DNA of 64,000 nucleotides from Campylobacter massiliensis (lineage in GTDB: Bacteria; Campylobacterota; Campylobacteria; Campylobacterales; Campylobacteraceae), in contig NZ_JACLZK010000001.1 in the NCBI RefSeq assembly GCF_014253065.1, positions 1,178,001-1,242,000 of the forward strand, in the 5' to 3' direction. A program made the translations under genes and the position numbers. Below the pieces are notes generated by a model. The model had not been told where the DNA came from. It did no database searches and worked only from the letters and a program-made list of their open reading frames with translations. Shown in pieces: positions 1 through 10,024 of the stretch (the first letter of the stretch is position 1; each line of letters opens with the position of its first letter).

Positions 1-228
1 CGAACGGGCGCCGACGTCAGAGGTCCGGTGCCGATGCCTACGAAGATCAAACGCTACACGGTCTTAAAATCACCACACATCAACAAAGACTCACGCGAGC
101 AGTTTGAAATGAGAATTCACGCTAGAATGCTAGATATCGTAGCGGCTACGCCCGATACCGTCGACTCGCTAACAAAGCTTGACTTAGCCCCTGAGGTTAA
201 CGTCGAAGTCCGCGCGATGGGCAAATAA
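1..228 (+). CDS. rpsJ: 30S ribosomal protein S10, 5'-truncated by window edge
   Basis: The frame is open from base 1 and runs 75 codons to TAA. It carries the conserved S10 C-terminal half, including [15 protein letters not shown] and the segment [13 protein letters not shown]10 is a 30S head protein and, as NusE, joins the antitermination complex with NusB. It is the first gene of the S10 operon and lies 14 bases ahead of rplC, with an AGGTGA ribosome-binding site in the gap. About 25 to 30 N-terminal residues lie outside the window. The internal GTG at base 28 is not a start. Confidence 0.97.
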   Translation, partial: RTGADVRGPVPMPTKIKRYTVLKSPHINKDSREQFEMRIHARMLDIVAATPDTVDSLTKLDLAPEVNVEVRAMGK

Positions 229-242
229 AGGCGAGGTGAAAG

Positions 243-821
243 ATGGAATATATCGTAGAAAAAATAGGCATGAGCAGAACGGTAAACAACCCAAGCATCC
301 CCGTTACGCTTCTAAAGGTCGTAAACGCTAAAGTTTGCGAAGTGAGCGAATGCGGCAGTGCTATAGTAGCTTATGCTAAAGGTAAAGCAAAAAATAAAGC
401 CATAGAGGGTCAGCAAAAAAAATATAGCCTAACGGCGGAATTTAATAAATTCGCAACCCTACAAGTCGCCAATAAAGAGGCGGGCGATCTTGATTTTAGT
501 CCGCTTAGCTCGGCTAAAATTTTAAAAGTTAGCTTCAGCTCAAAAGGTAAAGGCTATCAAGGCGTCGTGAAAAGACACGGCTTTGGCGGCGGTCCGAAAA
601 GCCACGGTTCTCGCTTCCACAAAAGACACGGCTCTATCGGTAACCGCGAGTGGCCGGGACGTGTTCAGCCTGGTATGAAGATGGCCGGACACACCGGAAA
701 CGAAAAAGTTACCGTTAAAAACGAGATCGTAAGCTTTGACGCCGAAAACGGAATTTTGGTTTTAAAAGGCAGCGTCGCTGGCTATAACGGCGCAATGGGC
801 AGAATAAGGATAGTAAAATGA
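243..821 (+). CDS. rplC: 50S ribosomal protein L3
   Basis: This 192-residue protein has the L3 signature around residues 112-150: a Gly-rich loop ([20 protein letters not shown]) followed by [20 protein letters not shown]3 is an early 23S rRNA-binding protein that reaches the peptidyl-transferase centre. The start ATG at 243 follows GAGGTGA at good spacing. The stop overlaps the rplD start (ATGA), so the two genes are probably translationally coupled. Length and position match other Campylobacter S10 operons. Confidence 0.98.
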   Translation: MEYIVEKIGMSRTVNNPSIPVTLLKVVNAKVCEVSECGSAIVAYAKGKAKNKAIEGQQKKYSLTAEFNKFATLQVANKEAGDLDFSPLSSAKILKVSFSSKGKGYQGVVKRHGFGGGPKSHGSRFHKRHGSIGNREWPGRVQPGMKMAGHTGNEKVTVKNEIVSFDAENGILVLKGSVAGYNGAMGRIRIVK

Positions 822-1432
822 GTAAAGTTTGCGTATTAAACGAAAAATTTGAAAAAGCTAGCGAGCTTGATCTACCGGCTAATTACGCTGAGATCAACCC
901 GCACAACCTATATCTTTACGTTAAGTCTTATTTGTCCGGTATGCGTTCAAATTCGGCTCACACCAAAACCAGAGCTTTCGTAAGCGGCGGCGGTAAAAAA
1001 CCGTGGAGACAAAAAGGTCGCGGCGGCGCTAGAGCGGGCTCAACTAGAACTAACGTCTGGGTAGGCGGCGCGGTGGCGTTTGGTCCGAGCAACGAGCGAA
1101 ACTATTTCCAAAAGGTCAATAAAAAGCAAAAAAGATTGGCGCTTGAGTTCGCGCTAAACGAAAAAGCTAACGCGGGTAAAATTTTCGCGGTAGATAGCAT
1201 AGAGATCGCAAGCGGTAAGACTAAAGACGCTGCTAAAGTAATCAGCGCGTTAAATTTGAGAGACGCTTTGGTCGTAAAAGATCTGCTTGACGACAACACG
1301 CTATTGGCGTTTAGAAATTTATCAAACTGCTATCTAATCGATGCGAGCGAGATAAACGCTTACTTAGTGGCGACTTACGGTGCCGTCGTTATCGAGAAGG
1401 CCGCACTTGAATCTATAATAAAAGAGGGCTGA
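818..1432 (+). CDS. rplD: 50S ribosomal protein L4
   Basis: This 204-residue protein contains the L4 basic loop around residues 47-75 ([20 protein letters not shown], then ARAGSTR), which lines the nascent-peptide exit tunnel. It overlaps rplC by four bases (ATGA), and rplW starts one base after its stop. In E. coli L4 represses its own operon through the leader, but the leader lies outside this window so that cannot be judged here. Confidence 0.98.
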   Translation: MSKVCVLNEKFEKASELDLPANYAEINPHNLYLYVKSYLSGMRSNSAHTKTRAFVSGGGKKPWRQKGRGGARAGSTRTNVWVGGAVAFGPSNERNYFQKVNKKQKRLALEFALNEKANAGKIFAVDSIEIASGKTKDAAKVISALNLRDALVVKDLLDDNTLLAFRNLSNCYLIDASEINAYLVATYGAVVIEKAALESIIKEG

Positions 1433-1433
1433 A

Positions 1434-1715
1434 ATGGCAGATATAACTGATATCAAAACGATTTTATATACGGAAAAAACTCTCGGTCTTCAAGAGCAAG
1501 GCGTGGTCGTCATACAAACTTCGCCTAAGATGACTAAAAACAGGCTGAAAGAAATTTTGAAAGAGTATTTTGGAGTAACGCCGCTTCGCGTAAATTCGCT
1601 TAGAATCGACGGAAAAGTTAAGCGTTTCAAAGGAAGAGAAGGACAACGCAACGAGATAAAGAAATTTTACGTTAAGTTGCCTGAGGGCTCAAGCCTAGAA
1701 AACACGGAGGCGTAA
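1434..1715 (+). CDS. rplW: 50S ribosomal protein L23
   Basis: The 93-residue product matches L23 ([11 protein letters not shown] near the N-terminus; [19 protein letters not shown] in the middle). L23 sits at the tunnel exit and docks trigger factor and the signal recognition particle. It is tightly packed between rplD and rplB, with one base on each side, which indicates one transcript. Confidence 0.97.
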   Translation: MADITDIKTILYTEKTLGLQEQGVVVIQTSPKMTKNRLKEILKEYFGVTPLRVNSLRIDGKVKRFKGREGQRNEIKKFYVKLPEGSSLENTEA

Positions 1716-1716
1716 G

Positions 1717-2547
1717 ATGGCGATAAAAACCTATAAACCTTATACACCTAGCCGCAGATTTATGACGGGCTTATCGAGCGAGGATATCACCGCTAAACCT
1801 AGCGTGAGAAGCTTGCTTGTAAAGATCCCTGTAAGCGGCGGTAGAAATAATAACGGAAGAATAACTTCTAGACATAAAGAAGGCGGAGCGAAGAAACTTT
1901 ATAGAATCATCGACTTTAAACGCCGCAAATTCGGTATCGAAGGTAAGGTCGAAGCTATCGAGTACGATCCGAACAGAAACTGCCGCATCGCGCTTATCGC
2001 TTATAAAGACGGCGAAAAACGCTATATCATTAGACCAAACGGACTAAATGTTGGTGATGTAGTAGCAGCAGCCGAAGCGGGCCTAGACATAAAACCTGGC
2101 AACGCGATGAAACTAAGAAATATCCCGGTTGGTACTATCGTACACAACGTGGAGCTAAAACCGGGCAAGGGCGCTCAGATGGCTCGTTCAGCCGGCGGTT
2201 ATGCTCAGCTAATGGGTAAAGAGGAAAAATATGTAATGCTTCGCTTGCCAAGCGGCGAGATGAGACAAGTGCTTGCAGAGTGCATGGCTAGCATCGGCGT
2301 AGTAGGTAACGAAGACTGGGCGAACGTAACTATCGGTAAAGCCGGACGTAATCGCCACAGAGGTATCCGTCCTCAAACTCGCGGTTCTGCGATGAACCCG
2401 GTAGATCACCCGCACGGCGGTGGTGAGGGCAAGAAAAACTCAGGCCGTCATCCTGTTACTCCATGGGGTAAACCGACCAAAGGTGCTAAGACTCGCCGTA
2501 AGAAGGCTAGCGATAAGCTTATAATTTCAAGAAGGAAAGGTAAATAG
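1717..2547 (+). CDS. rplB: 50S ribosomal protein L2
   Basis: This 276-residue protein has the universal L2 C-terminal motif [13 protein letters not shown] around residue 228, whose His is needed for peptidyl-transferase activity. The RNA-binding segment with [16 protein letters not shown] lies near residue 42. It is full length and followed two bases later by rpsS. Confidence 0.98.
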   Translation: MAIKTYKPYTPSRRFMTGLSSEDITAKPSVRSLLVKIPVSGGRNNNGRITSRHKEGGAKKLYRIIDFKRRKFGIEGKVEAIEYDPNRNCRIALIAYKDGEKRYIIRPNGLNVGDVVAAAEAGLDIKPGNAMKLRNIPVGTIVHNVELKPGKGAQMARSAGGYAQLMGKEEKYVMLRLPSGEMRQVLAECMASIGVVGNEDWANVTIGKAGRNRHRGIRPQTRGSAMNPVDHPHGGGEGKKNSGRHPVTPWGKPTKGAKTRRKKASDKLIISRRKGK

Positions 2548-2549
2548 AG

Positions 2550-2831
2550 ATGGCAAGATCACTCAAAAAAGGACCTTTTGTCGATGAGCATGTAATGAAA
2601 AAAGTCGTTGCCGCTAAAAAAGCCAACGACAACAAGCCGATAAAAACATGGTCTAGACGCAGCACGATAGTGCCTGAAATGATAGGCCTAACGTTTAACG
2701 TTCATAACGGCAAGAGCTTCATTCCAGTATACGTTACTGAAAACCACATCGGATATAAACTAGGCGAATTTGCTCCTACGCGCACATTTAAGGGTCACAA
2801 AGGCTCGGTGCAAAAGAAAATCGGTAAGTAA
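2550..2831 (+). CDS. rpsS: 30S ribosomal protein S19
   Basis: The 93-residue product starts [18 protein letters not shown] and contains [14 protein letters not shown] and [11 protein letters not shown]-like sequence ([16 protein letters not shown]), all diagnostic of S19. It forms a head complex with S13. It lies in the S10 operon between rplB and rplV. Confidence 0.98.
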   Translation: MARSLKKGPFVDEHVMKKVVAAKKANDNKPIKTWSRRSTIVPEMIGLTFNVHNGKSFIPVYVTENHIGYKLGEFAPTRTFKGHKGSVQKKIGK

Positions 2832-2840
2832 GGGGATAAG

Positions 2841-3173
2841 ATGAGCAAATCAATTATTAAATTCGTAAGACTATCTCCGACTAAAGCCAGACTAATCGCA
2901 AGAGAAGTACAAGGCATGAACGCCGAATTTGCACTAGCTAGCCTTAGCTTTATGCCAAACCGTGGCGCCAAATTTATCGCTACGGCTATCAGCTCTGCGG
3001 TAGCTAACGGCGGATTTGAGCCCGAAGAGGTTATCGTGACAAGCTGCCGCGTGGATGCAGGCCCAGTATTAAAAAGATTTAGACAGCGAGCGAGAGGAAG
3101 CGCAAGCAGAATCCGCAAACCGACTTCTCATATATTAGTAGAAGTATCTAAACCTGAAAAGAAGGAAGCGTAA
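2841..3173 (+). CDS. rplV: 50S ribosomal protein L22
   Basis: This 110-residue protein carries L22 landmarks: [17 protein letters not shown] near the start and [18 protein letters not shown] in the C-terminal beta-hairpin that lines the exit tunnel. The start ATG follows AAGGGGATAAG. It lies one base before rpsC. Confidence 0.98.
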   Translation: MSKSIIKFVRLSPTKARLIAREVQGMNAEFALASLSFMPNRGAKFIATAISSAVANGGFEPEEVIVTSCRVDAGPVLKRFRQRARGSASRIRKPTSHILVEVSKPEKKEA

Positions 3174-3174
3174 T

Positions 3175-3876
3175 ATGGGTCAAAAAGTAAATCCGATAGG
3201 TCTAAGACTAGGAATAAACCGCAACTGGGAGTCAAGATGGTTTCCTGCTAAAGGAACTTTGGCTGAAAATATCGGCGAAGACTACAAAATTCGCGCTTTC
3301 TTGAAAAAGAAACTTTACTACGCGGGCGTTTCTCAAATTTTGATCGAGAGAACGGCTAAGAAAATTCGCGTAACCGTCGTAGCAGCTCGCCCCGGTATTA
3401 TCATCGGCAAAAAGGGCTCTGACGTAGAGAAGCTTAAAGAGGATATCCAAAAGCTGATCAACAAAGAAGTAAACGTAAATATCAAAGAAGAAAGAAAAGC
3501 TCAAGCTTCAGCTCAGCTAGCTGCGGAAAACGTAGCTATGCAGCTTGAAAAACGCGTTGCATTTAGACGCGCAATGAAAAAAGTTATCCAAGGCGCTCAA
3601 AAATCAGGCGCTAAAGGTATCAAAATTTCAGTTGCTGGACGTCTTGGCGGTGCGGAAATCGCTAGAACAGAGTGGTACTTAGAGGGTCGCGTTCCGCTTC
3701 ATACTCTAAGAGCTAAGATCGATTACGGCGTTGCTGAAGCGCATACGACTTATGGAAACATAGGTATAAAAGTGTGGATATTTAAAGGCGAGGTTCTTCA
3801 AAAAGGCGTTCAACCTGAAAAGAACGAAGAAGAAAAAGCCGATAAAAAACCGCGCAGAGCAAGAAGAGGTAAATAA
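3175..3876 (+). CDS. rpsC: 30S ribosomal protein S3
   Basis: This 233-residue protein begins [13 protein letters not shown] and has a KH domain with the GIIIGKKG loop at residues 74-81. The C-terminal domain follows. The tail (residues about 210-233) is highly charged and Lys/Arg-rich, as is usual in this phylum. S3 lines the mRNA entry channel and contributes to helicase activity. It is two bases from rplP. Confidence 0.98.
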   Translation: MGQKVNPIGLRLGINRNWESRWFPAKGTLAENIGEDYKIRAFLKKKLYYAGVSQILIERTAKKIRVTVVAARPGIIIGKKGSDVEKLKEDIQKLINKEVNVNIKEERKAQASAQLAAENVAMQLEKRVAFRRAMKKVIQGAQKSGAKGIKISVAGRLGGAEIARTEWYLEGRVPLHTLRAKIDYGVAEAHTTYGNIGIKVWIFKGEVLQKGVQPEKNEEEKADKKPRRARRGK

Positions 3877-3878
3877 TC

Positions 3879-4304
3879 ATGTTGATGCCAAAACGAACTA
3901 AATTTCGCAAACAGATGAAAGGCAGAAACCGCGGTAAAGCTACTCGCGGCGCTGATCTTGCTATGGGTGAGATCGGAATAAAAGCCGTAGAAGCGGGCCG
4001 CGTAAATTCGCGCCAGATCGAAGCGGCTCGTGTGGCTCTAACTCGCCACGTAAAACGCCAGGCTAAAACTTGGATCAGAGTTTTCCCAGATAAGCCGCTA
4101 ACCAAAAAACCTCTACAAACTCGTATGGGTAAAGGTAAAGCCGGAGTCGAAGAGTGGGTTATGAACATAAAACCAGGTCGTATAATAGTCGAAATGGCGG
4201 GCGTAGATGAGGAATTAGCGCGTGAAGCTCTAACTCTAGCTATCCACAAACTTCCGTTTAAGACTAAAATCGTAACGCGAGAGAGTGAAAATGAAATATA
4301 CTGA
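3879..4304 (+). CDS. rplP: 50S ribosomal protein L16
   Basis: The 141-residue product starts [19 protein letters not shown], the standard L16 N-terminus, and contains [14 protein letters not shown] and [14 protein letters not shown]16 stabilises tRNA in the A and P sites. The gene overlaps the rpmC start by 14 bases, which suggests translational coupling. Confidence 0.98.
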   Translation: MLMPKRTKFRKQMKGRNRGKATRGADLAMGEIGIKAVEAGRVNSRQIEAARVALTRHVKRQAKTWIRVFPDKPLTKKPLQTRMGKGKAGVEEWVMNIKPGRIIVEMAGVDEELAREALTLAIHKLPFKTKIVTRESENEIY

Positions 4305-4476
4305 TATTAAAGACAAAAGCGTTGCAGAACTTAACGCGTTATTGAAAGAGAAAAAGGTGCTTTTATTTACTTTAAGACAAAAGCTAAAAACCATGCAGCT
4401 AAGCAACCCTAACGAGATTCGCGCCGTCCGTAAGGAAATAGCGCAAATCAACACTGCAATTAGCGCTTCAAAGTAA
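4291..4476 (+). CDS. rpmC: 50S ribosomal protein L29
   Basis: Starting at the ATG at 4291 gives a 61-residue L29 ([10 protein letters not shown]; later [20 protein letters not shown]). A GTG six bases upstream is possible but would add only two residues and is less likely. L29 is a small helical protein near the tunnel exit beside L23. The start lies inside the 3' end of rplP. Confidence 0.96.
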   Translation: MKYTDIKDKSVAELNALLKEKKVLLFTLRQKLKTMQLSNPNEIRAVRKEIAQINTAISASK

Positions 4477-4486
4477 GGGGTGAGAA

Positions 4487-4738
4487 ATGGCATTAAAAAG
4501 AGAAATTCAAGGTGTCGTTTTACAAAAGGCCGGCGATAAGACGGCTACGATTTTGGTTGAGAGACGCGTTATGCACCCAAGATACCACAAATTCGTAAAA
4601 CGCTTTAAAAAATATATGATTCACGACGAAAAGAACGAAACTAAAGCGGGCGATACTGTCGTAGCTATCGAATGCAGACCGCTAAGCGCGAGAAAATCTT
4701 TCCGCTTAAAGACTATTTTAGCGACGGGGGTTGAGTAA
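4487..4738 (+). CDS. rpsQ: 30S ribosomal protein S17
   Basis: The 83-residue product has the S17 pattern ([20 protein letters not shown], then [19 protein letters not shown] and [13 protein letters not shown]). S17 is an early assembly protein binding 16S rRNA helix 11. It is preceded by AAGGGGTGAG and its stop overlaps the rplN start by one base (TAATG). Confidence 0.98.
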   Translation: MALKREIQGVVLQKAGDKTATILVERRVMHPRYHKFVKRFKKYMIHDEKNETKAGDTVVAIECRPLSARKSFRLKTILATGVE

Positions 4739-5106
4739 TGATACAATCTTTTACGAGGCTTACGGTTGCCGACAATAGCGGCGCGAAAGAACTAATGTGT
4801 ATTAAAGTTTTGGGCGGCAGCAAGAGAAGATACGCGACTCTTGGGGACGTTATCATCTGCTCGGTCAAAAAGGCGCTTCCAAACGGTAAGATCAAAAAAG
4901 GTCAAGTGGTAAAAGCGGTCGTCGTTAGAACTAAAAAAGAGGTTCAAAGAGATAACGGCTCGCTAATCCGCTTCGACGAAAACGCAGCCGTCATCCTAGA
5001 TAACAAACGCGAGCCTATCGGTACTCGTATCTTTGGACCGGTCGGCCGTGAGGTTAGATACGCTAACTTTATGAAAATCGTTTCGCTTGCTCCGGAGGTG
5101 TTATAA
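4738..5106 (+). CDS. rplN: 50S ribosomal protein L14
   Basis: This 122-residue protein begins [19 protein letters not shown] and ends with [12 protein letters not shown], the invariant L14 frame. L14 contacts 16S rRNA in bridge B8 and is the docking site of the silencing factor RsfS. One-base overlaps with both neighbours (TAATG) indicate coupled translation. Confidence 0.98.
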   Translation: MIQSFTRLTVADNSGAKELMCIKVLGGSKRRYATLGDVIICSVKKALPNGKIKKGQVVKAVVVRTKKEVQRDNGSLIRFDENAAVILDNKREPIGTRIFGPVGREVRYANFMKIVSLAPEVL

Positions 5107-5342
5107 TGGCTAACGTTAAATTTAAAGTAAAAAAAGGCGATACCGTTAAGATCATCGCAGGCGACGACAAAGGTAAAACAGGTAAAATTTTATCCGTCCT
5201 AGCCAAAAAAGGACAAGTCATCGTCGAGGGCTGCAAGGTAGCTAAAAAAGCTATAAAACCTAGCGAAAAAACCCCAAACGGCGGCTTTATCAATAAAGAG
5301 ATGCCTATTGATATCTCAAATGTTGCAAAAGTTGAGGGCTGA
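5106..5342 (+). CDS. rplX: 50S ribosomal protein L24
   Basis: The 78-residue product contains a KOW motif ([20 protein letters not shown]) and the basic stretch [12 protein letters not shown]24 initiates 50S assembly at the 5' end of 23S rRNA. It is slightly shorter than the roughly 100-residue E. coli protein, as expected for this group. It overlaps rplN by one base. Confidence 0.97.
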   Translation: MANVKFKVKKGDTVKIIAGDDKGKTGKILSVLAKKGQVIVEGCKVAKKAIKPSEKTPNGGFINKEMPIDISNVAKVEG

Positions 5343-5344
5343 AA

Positions 5345-5890
5345 ATGAATAGATTAAAAGCTAAATATAACGAGGTCGTAAAGCCTGCTTTGGCTAAAGA
5401 ATTCGACATCAAAAATCCTATGCTAATCCCTGCGATCGAAAAGATCGTAATAAGCGTAGGCGCTGGCGAATCGGCTAAAGATCAAAAGCAACTTCAAAAC
5501 ATCGCCGATACTATTTCGCTAATCGCTGGACAAAAAGCCGTGGTTACCGACGCTAAAAAATCGGTTGCGGGCTTTAAAGTGCGCGAGGGATTTCCCGTCG
5601 GCGTAAAAGTAACGCTTAGAAAAGAGAATATGTTTGCGTTTTTAGACAAACTAATCTCTATCGCGCTACCGAGAGTTAAGGACTTTAGAGGCCTTCCAAA
5701 AGACGGCTTTGACGGACGCGGAAACTACAACTTCGGCCTTGACGAGCAGCTAATGTTTCCGGAGGTCGAGTACGATAAGATTCTACGCACTCACGGTATG
5801 AATATAGTTATAGTCACGACGACAAACAGCGACAAAGAGGCATTCAAATTGCTTGAGCTATTTGGTTTGCCGTTTGCGAAAGGAAAGTAA
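5345..5890 (+). CDS. rplE: 50S ribosomal protein L5
   Basis: This 181-residue protein has L5 motifs: [40 protein letters not shown] and the C-terminal [15 protein letters not shown]5 binds 5S rRNA and forms inter-subunit bridge B1b. Two bases separate it from rplX, and rpsN starts one base after its stop. Confidence 0.98.
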   Translation: MNRLKAKYNEVVKPALAKEFDIKNPMLIPAIEKIVISVGAGESAKDQKQLQNIADTISLIAGQKAVVTDAKKSVAGFKVREGFPVGVKVTLRKENMFAFLDKLISIALPRVKDFRGLPKDGFDGRGNYNFGLDEQLMFPEVEYDKILRTHGMNIVIVTTTNSDKEAFKLLELFGLPFAKGK

Positions 5891-5891
5891 T

Positions 5892-6077
5892 ATGGCAAAA
5901 AAATCAATGATAGCAAAGGCTGCCAGAAAGCCTAAATTTACGGTTCGCGGCTATACGAGATGCCAAATTTGCGGTCGCCCGCATTCGGTTTATAAAGATT
6001 TTGGAATTTGCCGCGTATGCCTAAGAAAAATGGCTAATGAGGGACTAATCCCGGGTCTAAAAAAAGCAAGCTGGTAA
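5892..6077 (+). CDS. rpsN: 30S ribosomal protein S14, zinc-binding type
   Basis: Starting at the ATG at 5892 gives 61 residues. Two CxxC pairs (CQIC near residue 24 and CRVC near residue 40) identify the short zinc-binding form of S14. The longer in-frame extension upstream lies within rplE and is not used. AAAGGAAAG just ahead provides the ribosome-binding site. Confidence 0.97.
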   Translation: MAKKSMIAKAARKPKFTVRGYTRCQICGRPHSVYKDFGICRVCLRKMANEGLIPGLKKASW

Positions 6078-6086
6078 GGAAGAGAA

Positions 6087-6482
6087 ATGTTAAACGACTT
6101 AATTTCAGACGGACTAACTCGCATTAGAAACGCCGCAATGAGAAGACTCGAGACTACGAAGCTTCTTCATTCAAACGTCGTCGAGGCTACTTTATCTATC
6201 CTTGCGGCTAAAGGCTATATCGAGAGCTACAACGTCGTAGAAGAAGATAAAAAGAAATTTATAAACGTAGTTTTAAAATACGACGAGCACGGCAGAAGCG
6301 TGATTAACGAGCTTAAGCGCGTATCAAGCCCGGGTCGCCGCGTTTATAAGGGAAAAGACGAGATCAAGAGATTTAAAAACGGCTACGGAACGATCATCGT
6401 TAGCACCAGCAAAGGCGTTTTAAGCAATGAAGACGCTCACAAAGCTGGCGTAGGCGGCGAAATCCTCTGCTCTGTGTGGTAA
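6087..6482 (+). CDS. rpsH: 30S ribosomal protein S8
   Basis: The 131-residue product starts [19 protein letters not shown] and ends with [20 protein letters not shown] then ILCSVW, both diagnostic of S8. S8 organises the central domain of 16S rRNA and is the spc-operon repressor in E. coli. Unusually, the next ribosomal gene (rplF) is 510 bases away, and a strong hairpin follows the stop codon. Confidence 0.98.
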   Translation: MLNDLISDGLTRIRNAAMRRLETTKLLHSNVVEATLSILAAKGYIESYNVVEEDKKKFINVVLKYDEHGRSVINELKRVSSPGRRVYKGKDEIKRFKNGYGTIIVSTSKGVLSNEDAHKAGVGGEILCSVW

Positions 6483-6486
6483 TTGT

Positions 6487-6513
6487 CTAAAACGCTACGG
6501 GGTAGCGTTTTAG
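6487..6513 (+). terminator. Perfect hairpin just after rpsH
   Basis: A 12-base arm CTAAAACGCTAC (6487-6498), a GGG loop and the exact complementary arm GTAGCGTTTTAG (6502-6513) begin four bases after the rpsH stop. The right arm contains TTTT, so it looks like an intrinsic terminator whose U-run is part of the stem. If it works, transcription of the S10/spc block would stop or be attenuated here. Confidence 0.7.
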
Positions 6514-6992
6514 ATTACCTTAAAAAGAAGCTTGAAGCGGTGAGCTTGCTGGGTTTACAGCGGAGCATCGTTTTTGAATCTTTAAAATGTAATCTAATTC
6601 GGTAGACTTGTCGCATTTGCGACGGGTAGTGTTTAGGATTACTTTGAAATGAAATTTTACTAGGCATCTTTTTTGTAGTTTATAAAATTTACGAAAAATT
6701 TTCGCCGTCGAATTTCTAAAATTTAAAATCGGAAGCTTAAATTTAAAAAGCTTCCCAAATTTAGCTCGACTTGTAAATTTACCCGAATTTGGCAAAGCTA
6801 AATTTAAAAACGACGATGTCAAATTTTGACGTTAAATTTTGGAAAAAAACTCCAAAAAACAAGTCAAATTTGATGAGAAAATTAAAGTGTTTGAAGCGGT
6901 TTTTTATCGCTTCGATTCATTTCTATTTTTATGGTATTGTGGTATCCATTCGTAAAAGTAGACATACCCTAGACAAGTAAAAAAGGAAAAAA
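6514..6992. other. Gene-free insertion inside the spc operon
   Basis: About 480 bases between rpsH and rplF contain no convincing gene. There are many TAAATTT-type words and a second hairpin, GGAAGCTT (6731-6738) with AAGCTTCC (6748-6755). A weak extended -10-like TGGTATTGT (TATTGT at 6935-6940) lies about 50 bases before rplF, so a separate promoter for the downstream half is possible. Short open frames here are AT-rich and resemble no known protein. Confidence 0.6.
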
Positions 6993-7529
6993 ATGTCACG
7001 TATAGGAAAACAGCCGATAGCTATTCCAAGCGGAGTAGAGGTCAGCGTAGAAGGCAACGTCCTTAAATTTAAAAAAGGCGCTCATTTAAAAGAGCTTGAC
7101 ACAAAGGGGCACGTAGACGTTAAAGTCGAAGATGCTCACATAGTATTTTCTCCAAAAAGCGACGAGAGACAAGATAGGGCCTACTGGGGCACTTATAGAG
7201 CGCTTGCAAATAATATCGTAATCGGCATCACAAAAGGTTTTGTTCGTCAGCTTGAGATCAACGGCGTCGGTTACAAAGCCGCTGCTAAAGGCCAAGTGCT
7301 TGAACTTACTTTAGGATTTTCTCACCCGATAAATCACGAAGTGCCAAAAGGCGTTGAAATCAGCGTAGAGAAAAACATCATCACTATTAAAGGCGACGAT
7401 AAGCAAGTGGTCGGTCAGATCGCGGCTCAAGTCAGGGCGTATAGACCGCCTGAACCGTATAAGGGCAAGGGCGTTAAATACGTAGAAGAGCGCATCATCC
7501 GCAAAGCCGGTAAGACATCTAAGAAGTAA
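6993..7529 (+). CDS. rplF: 50S ribosomal protein L6
   Basis: This 178-residue protein starts [17 protein letters not shown] and ends with the L6 signature [16 protein letters not shown]6 lies near the factor-binding site of the large subunit. The ATG follows AAAAAAGGAAAAAA. Because of the upstream gap, this gene is effectively the first of a second spc transcription unit. Confidence 0.98.
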   Translation: MSRIGKQPIAIPSGVEVSVEGNVLKFKKGAHLKELDTKGHVDVKVEDAHIVFSPKSDERQDRAYWGTYRALANNIVIGITKGFVRQLEINGVGYKAAAKGQVLELTLGFSHPINHEVPKGVEISVEKNIITIKGDDKQVVGQIAAQVRAYRPPEPYKGKGVKYVEERIIRKAGKTSKK

Positions 7530-7539
7530 GGGATAGATA

Positions 7540-7896
7540 ATGACAGCAAATGTATTAAAAAGAAAACTCGCTCTTAGAATCAAGAGAAAAAGAAGAATCA
7601 GAGCCAAAATTTCCGGCACTGCGGTATTGCCTAGAATTTCTATCTTCAAATCAAACAGAACTCTTTACGTCCAAGCTATCGACGACGTAGCAGCCGTAAC
7701 TCTAGCGGCAGCCGACGGCAGAAAACTAGGCGTAAAAGCAAACAAAGAAGGCGCCGTAACTTTGGCTAAAGAATTTGCAAAAACTCTAAAAGCTAAAAAA
7801 ATTGAAACGGCATTATTCGACAGAAACGGCTATTTGTATCACGGAGTCGTAGCGGCTTTTGCAGACGCATTACGTGAAAACGGTATCAAACTATAA
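7540..7896 (+). CDS. rplR: 50S ribosomal protein L18
   Basis: The 118-residue product has an Arg/Lys-rich N-terminus ([20 protein letters not shown]) and the L18 C-terminus [21 protein letters not shown]. It binds 5S rRNA with L5 and L25. It is 10 bases after rplF and 11 bases before rpsE. Confidence 0.98.
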   Translation: MTANVLKRKLALRIKRKRRIRAKISGTAVLPRISIFKSNRTLYVQAIDDVAAVTLAAADGRKLGVKANKEGAVTLAKEFAKTLKAKKIETALFDRNGYLYHGVVAAFADALRENGIKL

Positions 7897-7907
7897 GGAA
7901 AATCGCT

Positions 7908-8351
7908 ATGGAAAAATATAACAGAGAAGAATTCGAAGAAGTAATGGTTGATATCGGCCGCGTTACAAAGGTCGTAAAAGGCGGTCGTAGATTTAGATTT
8001 ACGGCTCTTGTCGTAGTAGGAAACAGAAACGGCCTAGTGGGCTTTGGCTTCGGTAAAGCAAAAGAGGTGCCGGACGCTATGAGAAAAGCCGTAGACGACG
8101 CGTTTAAAAACATCATCGAGGTAAAAAGAAAAGGCTCGACTATACCTCACGACGTAGAGGTTAAATTTAACGCTAGCCGCGTTTTACTTCGCCCTGCTAG
8201 CGAAGGTACGGGTGTGATCGCGGGCGGTAGCGCTCGTCCTATTCTAGAGCTTGCGGGCATCAAGGACATCCTAACAAAATCGCTTGGCTCAAACAACTCG
8301 GCAAACGTCGTTCGCGCTACTTTAAAAGCGCTAAGCATGCTTAAAGGCTAA
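7908..8351 (+). CDS. rpsE: 30S ribosomal protein S5
   Basis: This 147-residue protein has the S5 double-stranded RNA-binding segment ([20 protein letters not shown], then [17 protein letters not shown]) and the C-terminal [16 protein letters not shown]5 acts in decoding accuracy and mRNA unwinding. It is preceded by AAGGAAAATCGCT and followed by rplO after 9 bases. Confidence 0.98.
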   Translation: MEKYNREEFEEVMVDIGRVTKVVKGGRRFRFTALVVVGNRNGLVGFGFGKAKEVPDAMRKAVDDAFKNIIEVKRKGSTIPHDVEVKFNASRVLLRPASEGTGVIAGGSARPILELAGIKDILTKSLGSNNSANVVRATLKALSMLKG

Positions 8352-8360
8352 GGAGAAGAT

Positions 8361-8762
8361 ATGGGACTAGAAAATTTAAAACCTGCCGAGGGCTCGACTA
8401 GACAAATCAAAAGACTAGGTCGCGGTCAAGGTAGCGGTCAAGGTAAAACCGCAGGCAAAGGACACAAAGGTCAAAGAGCTAGAAAAGGCTACAATGAAAA
8501 AAGAGGCTTCGAGGGCGGTCAGCAACCGCTTCAAAGACGCCTTCCAAAAGTAGGCTTCGCTTCTAAATTTGAGAAACCTTACGTAATCAACGTAGAAAAA
8601 ATCGTTGCGGTAAAAGAGCTAAGCGAGATCACTATCGCTACTATCGCTACCGTGCATAAAATTTCAAGCAGCGTCAAGAAAATCAAATTGATCGGAGTGA
8701 GCGCAAAAGATTTGGCTTCGAAAATCAAAGACGAGAACGTAACCGTTAGCGGACGTGCGTAA
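8361..8762 (+). CDS. rplO: 50S ribosomal protein L15
   Basis: The 133-residue product has the Gly/Arg/Lys-rich L15 N-terminal tail ([20 protein letters not shown]) and [17 protein letters not shown]. It is a late assembly protein of the 50S core. Its stop overlaps the secY start by one base (TAATG). Confidence 0.98.
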   Translation: MGLENLKPAEGSTRQIKRLGRGQGSGQGKTAGKGHKGQRARKGYNEKRGFEGGQQPLQRRLPKVGFASKFEKPYVINVEKIVAVKELSEITIATIATVHKISSSVKKIKLIGVSAKDLASKIKDENVTVSGRA

Positions 8763-10024
8763 TGAATAAGACATTGACCAACAAGATTTTAATCACGTTG
8801 GCATTTTTATTTGCATACAGGATACTGGCATACGTGCCGGTTCCTGGCGTAAACGTCAATGTTATTAAAGAGTTTTTCGATTCGAATTCTGCAAATGCGC
8901 TTGGACTATTTAATATGTTCAGCGGTAAGGCCGCAGAGCGCCTCAGCATCATCTCTCTAGGCATTATGCCATACATCACAGCATCTATCATCATGGAGCT
9001 TTTAGCGGCTACTTTCCCAAATTTGGGCAAGATGAAAAAAGACCGCGATGGCATGCAAAAATATATGCAGATTATCCGTTATGCCACTATCGGTATCACG
9101 CTTGTTCAAGCAGTGGGCGTCAGTATGGGGCTTCAGAGTCTTCACGGTAGAGGCGGAGAGGACGCAATAATGATAGATATGAATTTATTTATCGCCATCG
9201 CAGCGGCTTCGATGCTAACGGGAACTATGCTTTTGATGTGGATAGGCGAGCAGATCACTCAGCGCGGTATCGGCAACGGCATCAGCCTTATTATCTTCGC
9301 TGGTATCGTTAGCGGCATACCTTCAGCTATCGGTGGAACGGTAAATTTGGTAAATACGGGCGAGATGAACTTCCTTGTAGTTATCGTAATTTTGCTTGTT
9401 ATCTTGGTCACGGTAGGCATAGTTATCTACGTCGAGATGGGCGAGAGACGCGTGCCGGTGAGCTATTCGCGTAAAGTCGTGATGGAAAATCAAAATAAAC
9501 GTATCATGAACTATATACCTATCAAGGTAAATTTAAGTGGCGTTATTCCTCCGATTTTCGCCAGTGCGATTTTGATGTTCCCAAGCACCATTTTGCAGGC
9601 CAGTACAAATCCTTACATCCAAGCTATTCACGATTTTTTAAATCCAAATAGCTATTTTTTCAACTTTTTGACGTTCTTGCTGGTCGTATTTTTTGCATAT
9701 TTTTACGCTTCGATAGCGTTTAATGCAAAAGATATCAGCGAAAATTTAAAAAGACAGGGCGGATTTATCCCAGGCATTAGACCGGGCGAGGGCACTGCGG
9801 GCTATCTAAACGAAGTGGCATCAAGGCTAACATTTAGCGGCGCGATTTACCTTGGACTTATCTCGACGCTTCCTTGGGTGCTCGTTAAAATTATGGGCGT
9901 TCCGTTTTATTTCGGCGGTACGTCGGTACTGATCGTAGTTTCTGTCGCGCTTGATACGATGCGAAGGATAGAAGCTCAAATTTATATGAATAAATATCAA
10001 ACTCTAAGTGCGGTAGGCTTGTAA
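8762..10024 (+). CDS. secY: Preprotein translocase subunit SecY
   Basis: This 420-residue integral membrane protein is the channel subunit of the SecYEG translocon. About ten hydrophobic segments are visible. Signature stretches include YVPVPGVNVNVI, ITQRGIGNGISLIIFAGIVS, and the cytoplasmic loop GGFIPGIRPGEGTAGYL whose Arg contacts SecA. The length fits the family. It lies between rplO and map with one-base overlaps. SecG is encoded separately in this window at 39177-39524. Confidence 0.98.
   Translation: MNKTLTNKILITLAFLFAYRILAYVPVPGVNVNVIKEFFDSNSANALGLFNMFSGKAAERLSIISLGIMPYITASIIMELLAATFPNLGKMKKDRDGMQKYMQIIRYATIGITLVQAVGVSMGLQSLHGRGGEDAIMIDMNLFIAIAAASMLTGTMLLMWIGEQITQRGIGNGISLIIFAGIVSGIPSAIGGTVNLVNTGEMNFLVVIVILLVILVTVGIVIYVEMGERRVPVSYSRKVVMENQNKRIMNYIPIKVNLSGVIPPIFASAILMFPSTILQASTNPYIQAIHDFLNPNSYFFNFLTFLLVVFFAYFYASIAFNAKDISENLKRQGGFIPGIRPGEGTAGYLNEVASRLTFSGAIYLGLISTLPWVLVKIMGVPFYFGGTSVLIVVSVALDTMRRIEAQIYMNKYQTLSAVGL

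Noticed and set aside
6520-6980. Short frames on both strands in the rpsH-rplF gap
   Set aside because: Their residues are dominated by Phe, Lys and Asn from AAATTT-rich DNA, without ribosome-binding sites.
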